From: Steinernema hermaphroditum
Lineage: Eukaryota > Nematoda > Chromadorea > Rhabditida > Steinernematidae
DNA: 64,000 nt
Assembly: GCA_030435675.1 (NCBI GenBank)
Contig: CM059623.1
Span: 8,272,012 to 8,336,011, forward strand
Direction of reading: 5' to 3'
The notes under the pieces were generated by a model. The model was not told where the DNA came from, searched no databases, and worked only from the letters and a program-made list of their open reading frames with translations. Positions 12,176 through 23,625 of this stretch are shown in pieces (the first letter of the stretch is position 1; each line of letters starts with the position of its first letter). The translations under genes and the position numbers were made by a program.

Positions 12176-12790
12176 TCACTCGGGTCGCTTCTCGCCGTAT
12201 TTCTTGGTGTAATCCTCAGCGTTCTTCATAAACTTTTTCCGGTCCTTCACGAATTCCTCGGCAATATCAGCACGAAGCGGATGATCCGGCTCAGGTTCAA
12301 GAACTAGTCCCAGCAGAGCGTTCATTACTAAAAATGTTGACATGTAACGTCTTCTTGTGATGATGCAAGACTCGCCTTGTTCTGTGCGAGTTGCCGGCTT
12401 CCAGTTGTCGGGAGCAACGATGGGAAGGCAGACCTGACCCTTCTCATCGACATTCGGGTGATAGATCTTGGTCATGAAAGTGATCTTCGGTGGCTTGAAC
12501 GGATACTCTGTGGGGAAGTCAATCGCGATTTTGAAAGCTCCCTTATTGTACGGCTCCTTATCCTGAGCGGTAACAGTGGCTTTTGTTTGTGAATGACAGA
12601 ATGTAGGACTTACGGGAACCAGATACCCGGTCCAGTGCAGCAAATTGTTTTCATCAAAGTCGATGTTCCTGAGGACTTTGAATTCGGCAGATTGCAAATC
12701 GGCAAGCTCCTGAATTCCACAGAACAACAACATTGACGCTAGAGTGGAACGACGACAAACCTTGCGAAGTCGTCTCGAAGAAGATCCCAT
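12176..12790 (-). CDS. ubc-18: Ubiquitin-conjugating enzyme E2, UBE2L3/UBC-18 type
   Basis: Four exons (12790-12761, 12709-12614, 12562-12376, 12327-12176) total 465 nt, a 154-residue single-domain E2. The catalytic cysteine lies in the segment [39 protein letters not shown], the Pro-rich [14 protein letters not shown] and the C-terminal [17 protein letters not shown] are typical of UBE2L3, a HECT/RBR-restricted E2 that serves Parkin- and Ariadne-type ligases. The last intron uses a GC donor (exon ends CAAG, then GCGAGT), a rare but accepted class. The symbol is by homology with the worm gene. Confidence 0.93.
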   Translation of the reverse strand: MGSSSRRLRKVCRRSTLASMLLFCGIQELADLQSAEFKVLRNIDFDENNLLHWTGYLVPVSPTFCHSQTKATVTAQDKEPYNKGAFKIAIDFPTEYPFKPPKITFMTKIYHPNVDEKGQVCLPIVAPDNWKPATRTEQGESCIITRRRYMSTFLVMNALLGLVLEPEPDHPLRADIAEEFVKDRKKFMKNAEDYTKKYGEKRPE

Positions 12791-13495
12791 TCTCGCAAGT
12801 TCTTTCCTTAGATGACGATCTGGAAAGAGCTCTGTAAACGACTAAAAATAACTCAAAAGTACAAGAAGCATTTCACAATAGCAGGAAATGTCGATATGGG
12901 AACACAAAGAAATGCACAAAAACCAGCTCAACGATTGTCATCGTTATTTCACAAAGACACTTCACGCAGCAGTGCCATCAGTGAGTGACGAAAAACGGAG
13001 TCCCCGCTATTGGTAGAGATTCGTGAAGAGCGACGAAAAACCAAATCCTCCCCAGGGTTGCACAGTAAAAAAAGGAGGCCATATGGAACAGAAAACGAGA
13101 AAAGCAGAAACGCAGAAAGGTGGCTCACATGCAGGCGCGCTCCGAAGAGTTCCTACGTCCGGCTTCTGAGCTCAGCAGCCTTCTTCGCCCTCTGCTTCGT
13201 GGCGTCTGCCTCGTCGCGATGTGTTTCTTCACGTGCGCGTCGCTCGCGTCGCCACTCGCGGGAGAGAGAGGTCGCTTCTCGAAAATTCGAATTCAATTGC
13301 GTATTGTAAACCTCGCACTTTCAGACCGATCTTCTTTTTTCCTTTCCCCTGGACAACTCAAAACCTCGAAGTCAGACTAGACAGCTCAGCGTAGACAGCA
13401 GTGAGAAGTTTATTAGACCCTTCTGAAGCATCAGTGACACAATCTGTGTATTGTACACGTGTGGAAATACGTTTAGAGGAGAGGTTCTGGGAGAT
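12791..13495. other. Intergenic, no gene seen
   Basis: It contains the E2 promoter (below 13000) and a GC-rich stretch (13010-13310) with plus-strand open frames that show Arg/Ser bias only. An AATAAAC on the minus strand near 13416 could be the polyadenylation signal of the small gene at 13496-13858. Confidence 0.4.
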
Positions 13496-13858
13496 CACAC
13501 CTTGTTCTGCGACTCGGCTGCCAGTTTCGCGAGCGTCGCCACTCCGAACTGAAAGGTGGTTGAGTCGAAACCGTGAGACGTCACTCTTGTTTACCTGTTT
13601 CGTGGACGTTCGAATTAAGTTGCCGATCTTATCCAGGAAACCCCAATTTACGCTGTATTTGTCGTTCACAGCGATCGGCCCAAGAAGGTCCTGATTTCCG
13701 TAGCTGAGTCCCTTAGTGGGATTCAGGTTTAGTCCATCGCGTCTTCCGATCGGCATCCCGAGAATGGAAACCGTCCGATCTCTGCCTACTTGCACTTCGT
13801 CGCGTTGCGGTGCTCCTGCTCCGAAAGAGGCGAGTAAGGTTGCGAGGGGGTTCTGAAG
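13496..13858 (-). CDS. Small orphan gene downstream of a secreted protein, 5' end unresolved
   Basis: Two exons are visible on the minus strand. The first runs from a splice acceptor (TCAACTTCAG) at about 13858 to a donor near 13598, and encodes an Asn/Gly-rich segment (SILGMPIGRRDGLNLNPTKG, VNWGFLDKIGNLI). The second, 13556-13496, encodes FGVATLAKLAAESQNKV and a stop. No ATG occurs near the acceptor, so either an upstream exon exists or translation begins at the internal Met. It lies about 130 bp downstream of the next gene on the same strand, an operon-like spacing. No family recognised. Confidence 0.4.
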
Positions 13859-13987
13859 TTGAGCGGTAGAATACTTTATTCAGTGATTTGGCATGTGGAA
13901 ATGATAGAGCAAACCCGTGACGTACAGAGAAATGGCACACACACGAAACGTGAGGGAAAGCGAAGGGGAAACGAAAGCAGAAGAAGG

Positions 13988-15116
13988 TCAGCGGCCGAGT
14001 CCGCGGACCGCTTGGCCACCGGTGAGCAAGTCGAAGAGCTTCGACTTTCGATTCGGAAGGAGTGGATTGTAGAAAGGGTCCTGGAGCGGGAAGATCGGCT
14101 GATGGAAGATCGGGAGGTCCGACACTTTGTGCACCGGAGCCGCCTCGATCTTCGGGAGCTCGGGGACAGTGATTGTGATCGGCTTTGTCGTGGTGAAGAT
14201 GCCCATGAAGGGGTTCGCCGTGAAAGGGTCGGCGATTTTGATGGGTTCGATCTTCGGGAGGCCGAACAAGTCGTTCTCCGGCGGCTCCGGTTTCACTTTC
14301 AGCTGCGCGGGAATCAGGTCGTCCAGAGTTTTCGGTTTCGGTGGCGTCTCTGGGGCGAGCGTGGGGGAAGGAAGCGCGTTAAGCGATTTAGGCGACAGAG
14401 GGGAAAAAAAAGGTTTGGACATCACCTCGGGGCCGAGGAAGTGGGAGGAGATCGGCAGTATCGGCTTCGACTCCACACGACGCGCCGCGTCGCTGTTGAC
14501 AATCGGCGCCGCCGGATTCGCGAGGAAGCCGTCGAGGAACGAGGGCTTCGGCGTCGTCGGCTGAAACGGAGACTCCGCAAAGGCTCTTTCCACCGACTCT
14601 TACCGTAACCTTGCTCAGCTCGTGCCTGATAGGTCCGACCAACGGCTCGAGCAGCCTTTCCATGAAGCTCGGCGGCTCCGTGGGTGGCGCTTCGGTCTGC
14701 AGCTTCAGGGCCGTGAGCAGCGCCTCGGGGTCGAAGAGGTTCGTCTTGCGCTCCTTCTCGACCTTGTCAGCATACTCGAGGGCCTTCTTGTTCTGTGTGT
14801 ACATATCGAAGAGACTGGCGATTGGCTGCATGATGGGGGCGATGATTCCGTCCGTGTCGATGTCCGCGGACCTGGAGGGCCCAACCCGCTGCTCGAAGTT
14901 CCGCGAGGCCACTGAAGAGGCTGAGAAGGGGCTTTGGAGGGGACTCACCTTGAACGGGGCCGACTTCGTAGTTAGAGTATCCTTTGCCATCTGGAGCGGA
15001 GTGAAAGTGAAAGCGGAGGACGTCCACCTACCGTAGAAGAGGCGCTGCGGGTGGGCGAAGTGTACAAGGGCGAAGAGGGCGACAAGGCGCGTCGCCAAAC
15101 CTACTGCGGCGGTCAT
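13988..15116 (-). CDS. Secreted Pro/Lys-rich protein of unknown function
   Basis: The start at 15116 gives a signal peptide (MTAAVGLATRLVALFALVHF...). Introns of 28-42 bp interrupt after LFYG, after VGPVQ and after ELSKVT. The last exon (14545-13988) is a long low-complexity tail dominated by Pro, Lys, Phe and hydrophobics, with repeated PKI/PKP and DPFxxNPF motifs (DPFTANPFMGIF, DPFYNPLLPNR). The middle has a charged helix (NKKALEYADKVEKERKTNLF). An extracellular matrix or cuticle role is plausible but not shown by any domain. Total is about 320 residues. Confidence 0.6.
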
Positions 15117-15863
15117 CGGAAGCGGCCACTGGAATCGGATCAGCGACGATGATCCCGGCGACAGCGAAATTTAGGTCGCAGTCACGACAATCCATTTGTG
15201 CGGCGGCGCCCACAAAAGATTAACTCGTGCGCTTCGGCCGTTTCCTCACAGAGGCTTTAAAACGTCTGCGCCGGACGGTAGGGAGTGCGCGGTGCCGCCT
15301 CCTGGGTTGCCGTCGTCGTCCAATTCCTGGCAAACACATCTCGGCCGAGTGAAAGTGGAGGTGATCGTCGCCAGGTGACAGGGGAACCGGTTCCGGGAAC
15401 TCTCGATTTCGGTTGCAACAAAAGAGTGTTCGGCGACCCTTTAAGGCGGTCAGCACGACCTCCAACCGCCTGGTTTCGCGTCACCGTCACCTTATCGCAT
15501 GAGATGACCGCTTGGGACCCGAGCACACAAACCCAGGCACAAAGCGTAATTCATGCAAAGGGCCGAACCCGCACGACGCGCTTCGGAAGCGCGTGCCTTG
15601 CCCGATCGACCACAGAGTCATAGTCTGTGACAATGTATACAGTACCACGTAGATAACCATCAAGTATGCCCTGATAAGTGTCCATTTAATCAGGCGACAA
15701 GGCCTCGGTTTCAGTAGCGCAATGTAGAGAGTTGAAAGAAAAGAAGTGCAGTCTCGATGGGCAGACACAGACAGTCGAGACGCTGTGAATCGCGGCCTGC
15801 AGAGGAGGCGGCGGGCATTCTGGAGAGAGTGCCTCCGCGAATCGGTCCTCTTCAGCTGCTCCA
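15117..15863. other. Divergent promoter region, no gene seen
   Basis: This separates the minus-strand secreted protein from the plus-strand kinase. It is GC-rich at the left and mixed at the right. No repeats or RNA genes recognised. Confidence 0.45.
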
Positions 15864-17114
15864 ATGACGTAAGTGTGCCGTCGCCGAGTCCCAGAATCCG
15901 CGCCATTTCAGGGCGAAACTAATCAACAACAACACTGAGACGCTGGCGGACTTCCTGCGCCCGAGCGAAGCCGTTCGTGGCCGCTGGATGGTCCTCGCGC
16001 GCATCGGCTGCGGCGGCTTCGGACAAGTCTTCTCGGCAACCGATCTCCTCAGCGGCGGCGGTGTCGCCATCAAGGCCGAGGCGCATCACAGCCCAGTAGG
16101 TCCCCTCCCGGATTCCCTCACCGTCTCTTTCAGTTCCCGCAGCTCTACAACGAGGCGATTTTCCTGAGGGAGCTGCAGGCGTCCCGCGGCCAGCACGGCC
16201 ACCCCTACGTGCCCCGCTTCCACCACTTCGGCCACTGGGACGGCGTCAGCTACATGGTCACCGAGCTCTGCGGACCCAACATGCGCATGCTGAAGAAGGC
16301 CACCCGCGGTGACGTCTTCTCCGCCTTCGCCTCCTTCTGGCTCCTCAAGCAGATGCTGCTCGCCGTCCGCAGCATCCACGACTTCGGCTACCTCCACCGC
16401 GACGTCAAGCCGGCCAATTTCGTCATCGGCGCGCCACAGAACTACGGCCGCCGCTTCTACATCATCGACTTCGGGCTCGTGAAGCGCGAGCGGCGCCGCG
16501 ACGAGCGCTCCTCCACCCGGAGCCGCTTCAAGGGCACCCTCCGCTACGCGTCTCTGGGCGCTCAGCGCAGCGACGCGCCCCTCCGTTCCGACGACCTCTG
16601 GTCTGTCTTCTACATCACCGTCGAGAACATCTGCGGACAGCTCCCCTGGCGTTCGCTGGCGGCGAAGCACGCCGTCGACTCCTCGAAGACGTCGTGCCAC
16701 AACTCCGCCTTCGCCAACATCTGCTATCCCGGGGTGAGTCCCGGCACCGTACCCCAGCTACAGCATCTTTTCAGTACCGGACGGTGCCGCGCGTACTGCA
16801 GCGCCTTTTCAGTTACTTGTCGAGCGGCAACTTCGACTCCGACCGCGACTACGCGAAGATCGTCGAGCTGGTGGTGAGTCCTCACGCCCCCTCCCCCACA
16901 CACGCTTCTTCCCTTTCAGGACGAGGAGATCGCGAGCCTCGGCGTCGACGAACGCTCCACTCTGCTCGACTGGGAGGTTCCCTTCGCCCACGCGGTCAGT
17001 CGCCCACTCCGCTCCTCATCTTCTTCTCTCTTTCAGGCTGCCGACGTCGCCGGATTCTCGAAGACGCCACAAGTGCCGTCACTCCACAACAACCGCGTCG
17101 AAGTCGGTCGTTAA
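15864..17114 (+). CDS. Casein kinase 1-like / tau-tubulin kinase-like protein kinase
   Basis: Six exons (15864-15868, 15912-16095, 16134-16733, 16775-16873, 16920-16994, 17037-17114) total 1041 nt, 346 residues. The glycine loop is ARIGCGGFGQVFSA, the VAIK lysine follows, the catalytic loop is YLHRDVKPANFVIG, and the Mg motif is DFGLVKR. The substrate segment GTLRYASLGAQRSDAPLRSD and the DDLWSVFYITVE helix mark the CK1 superfamily, and within it the TTBK-like/worm-expanded branch. The first coding exon is only five bases (ATGAC). A polyadenylation signal AATAAA lies at about 17175, inside 100 bp of the convergent GT49 gene. Confidence 0.9.
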
Positions 17115-17211
17115 CATCCCTTTCCTTCTTATTAATGATCTGTTTTTCTAAGCGCAAATATGTGAATCGCCACTAATAAAAATATTTTTTGCTTCTGTTT
17201 TGCGGCGCTCT

Positions 17212-18646
17212 TCAGAATCCGCACTTTCCGCTCGTCTCTGGGTGTTCATCTGCCATTCTCTTCACGAAGGCCTTCTTCACAGCCCGAGTTGTCTCTTTGA
17301 GACGGAACCGCGCCTGCTCCACCCTATTCTGCTCGGCCCTCCGCTTAATTCCGAGGTGGAACATGAAGACGTCGTGCACGACGGCGAACTCAAAGCCGGC
17401 GCGGCACATCTCCCACCTCTGGAAGACTCCGCTGACTCTGGGGGGCAGAGGCCGGGGACCTACCAGGACGGTATTGTCGGCTGCCGGGTAGGAGAAGGTC
17501 TCGTCGTGCTCAGGAATCGCGGTGAGACTCACGAACTGGGGCTCCCAGTCGGTGACGTTGTAGGGCTGAACGAACTGGACGGAGGGCTGCTCCTCGGGGC
17601 CGCCCTCCTCGGCTTCGAACCAGGCATCGAGGTGCTTGATGTGGTGTCCGTGCCATTGGTGGTGGAAGACGAAGGCGCGTCGTGCCTCGAAGAGCGCGCG
17701 GAGGTCCGCCTTTGAGCCGGGGAGCCTGAAGTAGCTGAGATTGCCTCCCATAGCTCAGCACCCACTTCTTGACGTCGTCAGCCATCTCAAAGATACGGTA
17801 CACGAGCGCGAGCTTCGGGTTCTCCGAGAGCTTCCTCTTCGCGAGACGCGCCATCTTCTCCTCGAAGTGCGCCGAGAAGAGGTGGTCGAGGTCGGCCAGT
17901 ACCATGTACTTTGAGCGGACCATCTGAAGAAGGATCTGCGAGAGCACTGGGAGGGCAGGCCTGACCTTTCTGGCCATGTTTCTGGCCACGTTGACGGGGT
18001 AATCGAGGAGATCGTCCACCGTTCGGTACTGGGAGAGTCCCAGAAGGAGTCTGCACTCCTTCCCCGTTCTCGGCTCGATTTCGCACTTCGGACAGACCTT
18101 CTTTTGCCTTGGGACCAGGAAGTGGACGCTGAGACGCCTTCTGATGGCGTCTTCGGATTCGCGGAGAGACCTCAGCTTCACAGAGGGTTACGGCATCGAC
18201 TGGCTCGACTCACCTTTCCGGCCGTGCAGGCCACGAGTTCCTCGGTGGTCCTGGCGCCCACAGACTCCGGGAAGACGACGGCGAGGGAGATGGGGCCATC
18301 CCAGTTCTTGACCTTAAGTGATGGTTGGGAGTGGAAGACGTTTTGCTGAGGGTCTCACACCTGCAGAAGTAGATTGGGTCCGACGCGATCGAAGGAGGAG
18401 TGGAGCACGAGGGTGACCCGCTGCTCATCGTCTTCTCCGCTGAGTTCCGAGGCGACGACGTTCCTCTGGAAGCAGAAGTCCTCCTTGGTTCTGAAAGAGC
18501 CGTTGAGTGCTGAGGGGCGCTGCGGTGAGCGACTTCCTGACTCGGCGCCTGTGGGACTTCCTGAGGGAGCAGAGGGCGAGGAGCAGAAGAACGCCGAGAG
18601 CACAGATCGCACCCGAGCGCCGCGAGACGATCATCTCGGGAAGTGA
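17212..18646 (-). CDS. GT49 family glycosyltransferase (B4GAT1/LARGE-like)
   Basis: The N-terminus (start 18646) carries a type II membrane anchor (ICALGVLLLLALCSL), as expected of a Golgi enzyme. Downstream exons encode NWDGPISLAVVFPE, then YMVLADLDHLFSAHFEEKM (a DxD-like metal motif region), then FVQPYNVTDWEPQFVSL and RWEMCRAGFEFAVVHDVFMF. These are landmarks of Pfam Glyco_transf_49, which adds GlcNAc/GlcA to glycans in the B4GAT1 group. The intron after DDVKK (donor GTGGGT, at about 17760) and the one after ADNTVL (near 17465) are supported by frame. The exact first splice (near 18560) is not resolved. The gene overlaps nothing and ends about 100 bp from the kinase on the other strand. Confidence 0.8.
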
Positions 18647-18957
18647 TCGATGCCTTCCTCGGCTCTTCTCCACTTCGAACTGACCCACAATCGGATTTAC
18701 TGCGAAAACAACGATGATCGACAACTTCGAAGAACAACACCAACGGACTCATTTTTGCGGCTCCAGTCGTGCTCTAACAAGGGAAATACACAACATGACC
18801 CCCGCCGATTTGGCTGAAAGTTGGTGTGCGGATAGAGCTTGGGGGAGAATAGCTACTGTGCAAAAAATAAGCGGCCCATACCGGGTAGATTTCAAGAAAA
18901 ACGCTATTCTAATTTCAAGGTTGGGTTATATTGCTTCGTAATAGTTAGCTTGCTGAT

Positions 18958-19045
18958 GTGTGGGTGGTCGAGGGGCAGTGCTCTTTCACGGTCATATTTT
19001 TGTTTCGGGATCGACTGCCATAGGAAGCTGTAATTTTTTCTTTAC
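18958..19045 (+). repeat. SINE-like tRNA-related sequence
   Basis: It has the same A-box (GGTGGTCGAGGGGC) and a mutated B-box (GGGATCGACTGCC) followed by AGGAAGCTGTAATTT as the copy near 1360-1435. The left arm's matching position (near 4385) lacks this part. Confidence 0.5.
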
Positions 19046-19056
19046 GACTTTTACTG

Positions 19057-19863
19057 CCGGGTGCGCCAGATAAACTGCAACATAAAGAAATCAATGTAAC
19101 TCGCTGTGTGTCTTTTGCAAATACGACACTGTGCAAAAATTATATGCAAAATGAAGCTACGCTACTCCAAAATAAGCAAATCGAAAATGATTTATCGAGA
19201 GGTTCTGATTTCGTTAAGATGCATGCCTAAACATACATCCGATTCACACTCCCGACCGCCGCGGGTCTGGATTCTGTTTTCTGCCTCCATGTGGCCTCTA
19301 GAGCTGCCCTAAGTGAATTCAATGTAGCGCATCGTAAAGAAATGACACTTATCCACAAGAAACACCAAACAACAAAATGGAGGGGATTCAGATCCGGCAA
19401 ACGTGGTGACCAATAAGATCTACCCCCCCCCCCACCTTAGGCAAATTGGTCCGAAGCAGGTCCAGAGTTGTTTTCGCGCTGTGTGCCGGTGCGCCGTCCC
19501 ACTGGTAGGTCCAGGCGATTTCTCTGCGCTTATCGGCCACCCACGGTTTCACCAAGCCTTCATCTTGATCTGTTCTATGTCCCTGTAGCGATCAACGACT
19601 CACTTGACCTCATATCGCTCGAATACAAGGGCGTTTACGATACCCGGATTCGAGATTCTGAGCTTATCCATCAGAACCATGGAAAATCGGTCTTAAAGCG
19701 CTGAGATTTTTTTCAGTGAACAACATCGAAATCACAGCTAATCAGATGTTCTAGGCTAAAATAGGACGGGGAACGCGAATATGATGATCATTCTTACTGT
19801 AACTCTCTCAAATCAACTTAAATCAATGAATCAAAAATGTTGCACTTTATCTGGCGCACCCTG
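19057..19863 (-). mobile_element. Internally deleted mariner copy, right arm
   Basis: This mirrors 3066-4382. Both TIRs are kept (GGGTGCGCCAGATAAACTGC at the left, the complement of CAGGGTGCGCCAGATAAAGT at the right), but 510 bp of interior, near 19565, are missing, including most transposase remnants. Confidence 0.7.
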
Positions 19864-20341
19864 TACACGTAGAACATCACAAAGTTAGTCTTCCATTGAA
19901 GTCCGAAGTTCTAGACTTCTAGAAGTTCTTCAACCGCTGTTCTTTTGTCTTCGAATTCACGAGTATTCTTTTCATCGCCATCTATGGATATCATATTTCC
20001 CTCACGTCTTTATTCCCCTTGATGATTAATTATGTGCTTCCTGTATATTTGCCTCAATGTTATCAACGTGAAAAGTGCTTATTGGCACCCGCTATTCGAG
20101 TGGCTCCGTTGGAAACTGCTCGACTCGACGCTGCTCTGGCAACAATTCGCAAGGAAGAAGAACGACGATTTATAAAGTAATATCAGCCAATCTGATACTG
20201 CAGTGTTTCTTTATCTTTTTAGATCAGTAGTCGACCAACAATGAACGTTGATGTAGGCATGGATGATGTCCCGACGAGACCTCGGCGGTCTCTAGTTAGC
20301 CGTTTCGTAGACTTTATTCGGCAAAAATTTGAGGGACAGGA

Positions 20342-22026
20342 GTGAACCAAGAAGTTACTATCAATGCGATCCCCAATAAACCAAACAAAATCTTTGTGTG
20401 TGAAAAGTGCGATATGTCCTTTCAAACTGAAAAACAATTGGAAAAACATCAGAATTTACACATCAAGGAAGAATCAAAGCGGAAACCGTTACAAGGTCCG
20501 CCATCCGAAAAGTCTCGAAATGAGCGGAAGTTTAATGGCAGCAATATTGTTTACATTTTGTCCCAAAATTTTCCAGTAGACAAGGCGACAGCGTATATTT
20601 TTGAGGAAGAAATGGATTTCGCTAGAGAAATAATAAGTAAGGTTTCCATTTTCAGTATTAGAATTGACTGTATGATTTTCGATAATATTCACCGGATGAC
20701 TCATGGTTTCTCTTACAAAAGCAGTGGACTTCGCTTTGATTTGGAAGGCGAAGATGAAGAAAATCAATCAGAAACCATGGATATTTTTGACGAATCGGAA
20801 CTGGAGGACAATAAGGAGAACCAGCTGGATTACGCTTCATCCCCAGAGAGAAAAAAAACGAGAAATACACCGTACCCTTACAACGTCGAAACTCTGGCAG
20901 AAATTGTCGATTTATACTACGGGAAAAAAAGGCCAGAAATGGAATTTCGAAACAATACGTCATAAATGGAAATTGGTGCCGGCGGACGAGAAGAACATGA
21001 AGAGGTAATCGGTTTTTCCAATGGAAAATCACTGATCTATGATAAAGGTACAAACAGTATGTGGAGCATCCCATATGGACATTGCGAAAGCAGCTGACTG
21101 CAGAACTTTTTGCCGCTTTCTCCGAATGGAGCGCGGTTGGATACGTGGTTCACGACAAGGATTTGAAGCGAGAGGCGCTATCCATTGCATCATTATTAAT
21201 CGGCTATGCGACTTTTAAGGTTTGAACTAGTAGTTTGTGAATTTGCCTATAGGCCTCTCACTCGTTTATTCAACAGTGAAAAAAAGGCACCACATTTTCA
21301 GTCGGAAAATCACCCGTTTCGTGACAAAAAGGTGGTCGACGATGAAGATGAAGTACTTGAGAAGTGCACGCTTTTCGTGGCAGAAGTGCAACACATCTTG
21401 GAAAACATAAACCCCAAGAAGGTGATATCAATTGAAAAATTTCTGATCAATTGCATTTCTAGGTATTCAATACCGATCAGACTGCCATGAAGCTAGAAAT
21501 GCGGTGTGGACGTACACTGGCAGTTCAAGGAGAAAAAAAAAGTTGAAGCTCTTGTACAGAGAGAAAATGCTCTAACTCACTCTCTCACGTTGCAGCCGGT
21601 AATTTCCGTCGGTGGTATTTTACAAATAGTGTGTTTCGGGGAGCGACATTCTCCTAAATGCTTTAAGGAGCAAACATCGTGTATAGGTTTATTCATGCAG
21701 TGCACTCGACCTCCGGACTTATGACCAGTGATTTGACCATGAGCTGGTTTACTAACCTTCTCTTGCCAAACGGCGGAAACAATTCGGTTCTCATCCTCGA
21801 TAGTTGGTCCGGCTTTAATCAAATTAAAAAACAGCCCGGAAGATCCGTCGAATTTATCCCCAAAAAGCGACATCCTTCATTCCAAACCCCCGAAAATTAC
21901 TGCTTCGATTTTGAGTGTTTTGAGAGATGTGCTTTATGCGACAGTGGTTCTCATGTCCGTTGTGCTCACTGTACATCCTATTACTGCCTCACTCATTTCG
22001 TTATCGATGATCATTGCTGTATATAA
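20342..22026 (+). CDS. Tc4/Tc5 (pogo-like) transposase gene with C2H2 finger
   Basis: The first exon encodes a C2H2 finger (FVCEKCDMSFQTEKQLEKHQ). Further frames, probably joined by short introns near 20643 and 21000-21050, encode a CENP-B-type helix-turn-helix stretch (KQLTAELFAAFSEW, then SIASLLIGYATFK). Next comes a DDE_1-like segment with TMSWFTNLLLPNGG and SVLILDSWSGFNQ. The end is a Cys/His-rich tail (CALCDSGSHVRCAHCTSYYC). This domain order is that of nematode Tc4/Tc5-like transposases. Exon joins could not all be confirmed and stops separate some segments, so activity is doubtful. The left-arm twin lacks the centre. Confidence 0.5.
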
Positions 22027-22124
22027 GATGCTTCCTGCTTGTAATAAATGTAATAATGGGTCTCTATATCACAGTCACTTCTTAACAACCTCTTGGCTTT
22101 TTGTCATCTTTTCTTTTCAACAAC

Positions 22125-22344
22125 AAAAACGTTTTGGAACCTGGAAAACTGTGAAAGCGCAAGATATACGTGTAGTAAAAATCGTAAAGGAGAAATTACA
22201 GCTTCCTATGGGAGTCGAACCCGAGACCAAAATATGGCGGTGAAGAGCACAACCCCTCGACCACCCATTTTTTGCACAGTAGCTACTCTCCGCCAAGCTC
22301 TATCCGCACACCAACTTTCAGTCAAATCGGCGGGGGTCATGTTG
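22125..22344 (-). repeat. SINE-like repeat, right-arm copy
   Basis: This is an exact mirror of the copy at 1281-1500, with the same A and B boxes and the AAAACGTTTT tail in reverse orientation. Confidence 0.55.
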
Positions 22345-22840
22345 TGTACTTCCCTTGTAAGTGGTTGCTATGTTGTGTTGGTGGTCGCTTAGAGGTACAC
22401 GGAATTGTAAATTTCGTGGAGTGCCTGCAAAGGCTCGACATCGAGCGTCGTGGCATCTGAGGGAAGGAACCCAAATTGTCTCGTTTCGACCTCGTTCCCT
22501 CCCGCAGATGTATACTGTAGCTCCTCATAGAGTCGCCTCGCAGGCGCGCCTCCAAGATCGCAACACAAGCCGACGTCGTTAGTGCTGCGGAGCTAATGGT
22601 CTCCATAAACGGGAGATTTACGGCTCCGAGCGCACTCCCGGCCCCTTTTTACGTTTCCTCTGCAGGCGAATGTTTCCGAAGGCGCCTTCGGAGCGTCGGT
22701 GTTTCCCGGAACGCGCGCACCTCTAATATTCCATAAATATCGAATTAGCACCGGAGTGATAATGGAATAATTGAGAGGGGCGGCGCCGCTACGGTCGCCC
22801 CGACGCTGTCCCCCAGATTCCGCCTCTGCGCGGGGATCCG

Positions 22841-23625
22841 ATGGCCCTGAGATCCAAAGGCGTCTCGGAAAGCAACCTGGGAAAGCTGATATCGGGCAAG
22901 GAGGAGGCGATCTGTGTAGCCGTGGCGCAGCAGTTCGAGGCCGAGAAGAGCCTCGAGGAGATGGTCGAGATCCGCCAGATCCCGAATCCGCATTTCGGAG
23001 GCGCCGAGGCCGCACAGCGAGGTAGGCGACGAGCCCCCTCCCCGAACGGCGCCGTTTCAGAGCCGCCCGTGCTGAGGCCCGTGGTTATGCGCCAGACGTC
23101 GCCGAAACGGCGTCTCAACGGCGAGAGGCCCTCGGTGGCCGTGGCGAAGCGGAACGCCCGCGAGCGGACAAGGGTGCACACGGTGAACCAGGCGTTCCTC
23201 GTCCTCAAGTTCCACCTGCCGGCCCTCCGCGCCAACTCCAAACGCGTCTCCAAGCTGAAGATCCTTCGCGCCGCCATCAACTACATCTACTCCCTTGCCG
23301 ACTGGCTCAAGGTACCGTACCTCCCTCCAGAACAGCCTCGATCCCTTGCAGACGGCCAACAAGTCGTCCGCCGCTGCGGAGTCGGCCTCGAAGGCGCTGA
23401 AGCTCTCCCAGCCGCTGGCTGTTGTTGCCTCCCAGCAGCAGACCCCCGCTACCGTACCCAAGTTCAGTCTCTGCGAGAGCCTCTCCGCCGCCTCCTACAT
23501 GAAGTCGTTCAACGAGGAGCTCGTCTCCTCGCTCTACCACTCGACGGCCGCTTCGGGCCTCGTCTCTCCCTCCGCCAACCCCTACATGATCGACCCTTTC
23601 TACTACTCCTCCGCCTACGTCCCCG
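22841..23625 (+). CDS. bHLH transcription factor, right-arm copy, 3' end lost to an RTE element
   Basis: Exons are 22841-23021, 23061-23311 and 23352-23625+. Introns of 39 and 40 bp have GT-AG ends (the first is a multiple of three without a stop, so it could be retained). The bHLH domain spans about residues 93-146 of the spliced product. At 23625, just after SSAYVP, the sequence switches to retrotransposon-derived DNA in another frame, and a fused frame stops at about 23711. Either this copy lost its 3' end or the natural end lies close by. The left copy is unbroken to the window edge. Confidence 0.75.

Larger units (their letters stand above)
18780..23625. repeat. Right arm of the large inverted duplication
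   Basis: This is the reverse complement of 1-4487, with nearly identical sequence in shared parts. It contains SINE-like sequence (18784-19045), a mariner with a 510-bp internal deletion (19057-19863), a Tc4/Tc5-like gene complete where the left copy is deleted (20342-22026), a second SINE-like copy (22125-22344) and the bHLH gene. Homology stops at 23625, where an RTE retrotransposon begins. Confidence 0.9.

Noticed and set aside
13010..13380. Possible Arg-rich small protein upstream of the E2 gene
   Set aside because: Low complexity only, overlapping frames, no splice or domain support.
14622..15036. Plus-strand frames opposite the secreted Pro/Lys-rich gene
   Set aside because: No domain and no start context; the minus strand has a signal peptide and consistent short introns.
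16086..16700. Long minus-strand frame opposite the kinase (Ala/Val/Glu-rich)
   Set aside because: It lies opposite a kinase with all catalytic motifs; composition is typical of a shadow frame.
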